Origin: an uncultured Chitinophagaceae bacterium
GTDB taxonomy: Bacteria; Bacteroidota; Bacteroidia; Chitinophagales; Chitinophagaceae
Reading direction: 5' to 3'
Length of the DNA: 7,781 nucleotides
Assembly: GCA_903841915.1 (NCBI GenBank)
Contig: CAIMKO010000149.1
Span: 1-7,781 of the forward strand
Part shown: piece after piece, positions 7,318-7,781 of the stretch
Layout of the letters: the number at the start of each line of letters is the position of its first letter
Position numbering within the stretch: the stretch's first letter is position 1
Translations under genes and position numbers: made by a program
The notes under the pieces: generated by a model
The model's input: only the letters and a program-made list of their open reading frames with translations
Databases searched by the model: none
Told to the model about the DNA's origin: nothing

Positions 7318-7781
7318 TTAGGGTGCTAATCTTTCTCTCTTCCAGCTTCCATCAGTTTGTAAAGAATATTGAATGCGGTCATGCAATCTACTGCTGCGTC
7401 CCTGCCAGAATTCTATTTTACTTGGCTTCACTAAATAACCGCCCCAATGTTCCGGACGAGGAATATTTCCTGCCTCGAATTGTTGCTCGTATTTCTGAAA
7501 ATTGTTTTCTATCACTTGTCTGTTTTCTATCACAGTACTTTGGGGTGAAGCCCAAGCACCGACCTGACTTCCTACAGGTCGTGATTTAAAGTAAATATCA
7601 CTTTCTATTGTAGAAATTTTTTCAACGCTGCCATCAATGCGCACCTGACGTTCTAATTCTTTCCAAAAAAATAATAATGAAGCTTTCGGATTTTCTGCCA
7701 GTTCATTTCCTTTTGCGCTGTTATAGTTGGTAAAGAAAACAAAGCCTCTTGCATCGTATCCTTTTAATAAAACAATTCGTG
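7318..7781 (-). CDS. pdxH: Pyridoxamine 5'-phosphate oxidase, 5'-truncated by window edge
   Basis: This is the C-terminal 153 residues of the FMN-dependent oxidase that converts pyridoxine or pyridoxamine 5'-phosphate to pyridoxal 5'-phosphate, in vitamin B6 synthesis and salvage. The reading frame is open to the right-hand edge. About 60 residues, including the start, are missing compared with the roughly 215-residue family. Recognisable blocks in order are RIVLLKGYD, FFTNYNSAKG, SLLFFWKELERQVRI, SRPVGSQVGAWASPQS, HWGGY, IEFWQG, RLHDR and the family's terminal RLAP. These cover FMN-contacting segments (RxVLLK, FTN, SxKG, RQV, SQxGAW) and the substrate-binding RLHDR. An internal GTG at 7644 could be taken for a start, but the conserved sequence continues without a break upstream of it, so that is not the real beginning. 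No frameshift or missing key residue is seen. It converges on the transketolase gene and shares its terminator. Confidence 0.96.
   Translation of the reverse strand, partial: RIVLLKGYDARGFVFFTNYNSAKGNELAENPKASLLFFWKELERQVRIDGSVEKISTIESDIYFKSRPVGSQVGAWASPQSTVIENRQVIENNFQKYEQQFEAGNIPRPEHWGGYLVKPSKIEFWQGRSSRLHDRIQYSLQTDGSWKRERLAP

Noticed and set aside
7323..7589. An 88-codon plus-strand open frame opposite pdxH
   Set aside because: It is antisense to unmistakable PdxH coding sequence and resembles no known protein.

Overview
The window looks like chromosomal DNA from a member of the Bacteroidota, most likely a Chitinophagaceae-type organism. This is inferred from AT-rich sequence, ATG starts without Shine-Dalgarno sequences, a TAnnTTTG-type promoter element, a transketolase encoded as separate halves, and the protein families present. 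Genus and species cannot be read from the sequence.

Layout. Positions 1-155 hold no gene I can support. Positions 156-2579 (minus strand) encode an 807-residue membrane-anchored sulfatase-fold enzyme of the LtaS/phosphoglycerol-transferase type with a long C-terminal extension. A roughly 100-base divergent intergenic region follows. Positions 2682-6095 (plus strand) encode a 1137-residue protein with, in order, an N-terminal membrane anchor, a GH18-like glycosidase domain, a CE4 (NodB) polysaccharide deacetylase, a membrane segment, a processive GT2 glycosyltransferase and C-terminal membrane segments. After a 187-base gap, 6283-7245 (plus strand) encodes the C-terminal half (beta-type subunit) of a transketolase. 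It converges on the 5'-truncated pdxH gene (7318-7781, minus strand), and a near-perfect hairpin with A and T tracts on opposite sides separates the two and can end transcription both ways.

How the genes fit together. The first two genes are divergently transcribed envelope genes. The large fusion appears to combine polymer synthesis in the cytoplasm (GT2) with deacetylation and cleavage or remodelling outside the inner membrane (CE4, GH18). This parallels the PgaB/PgaC division of labour for poly-N-acetylglucosamine, but on one chain. The neighbouring LtaS-like enzyme could add a phospho-substituent to an envelope glycan; that link rests on proximity alone. The transketolase half and PdxH are housekeeping enzymes of the pentose phosphate pathway and vitamin B6 metabolism, with no evident link to the surface-glycan pair.
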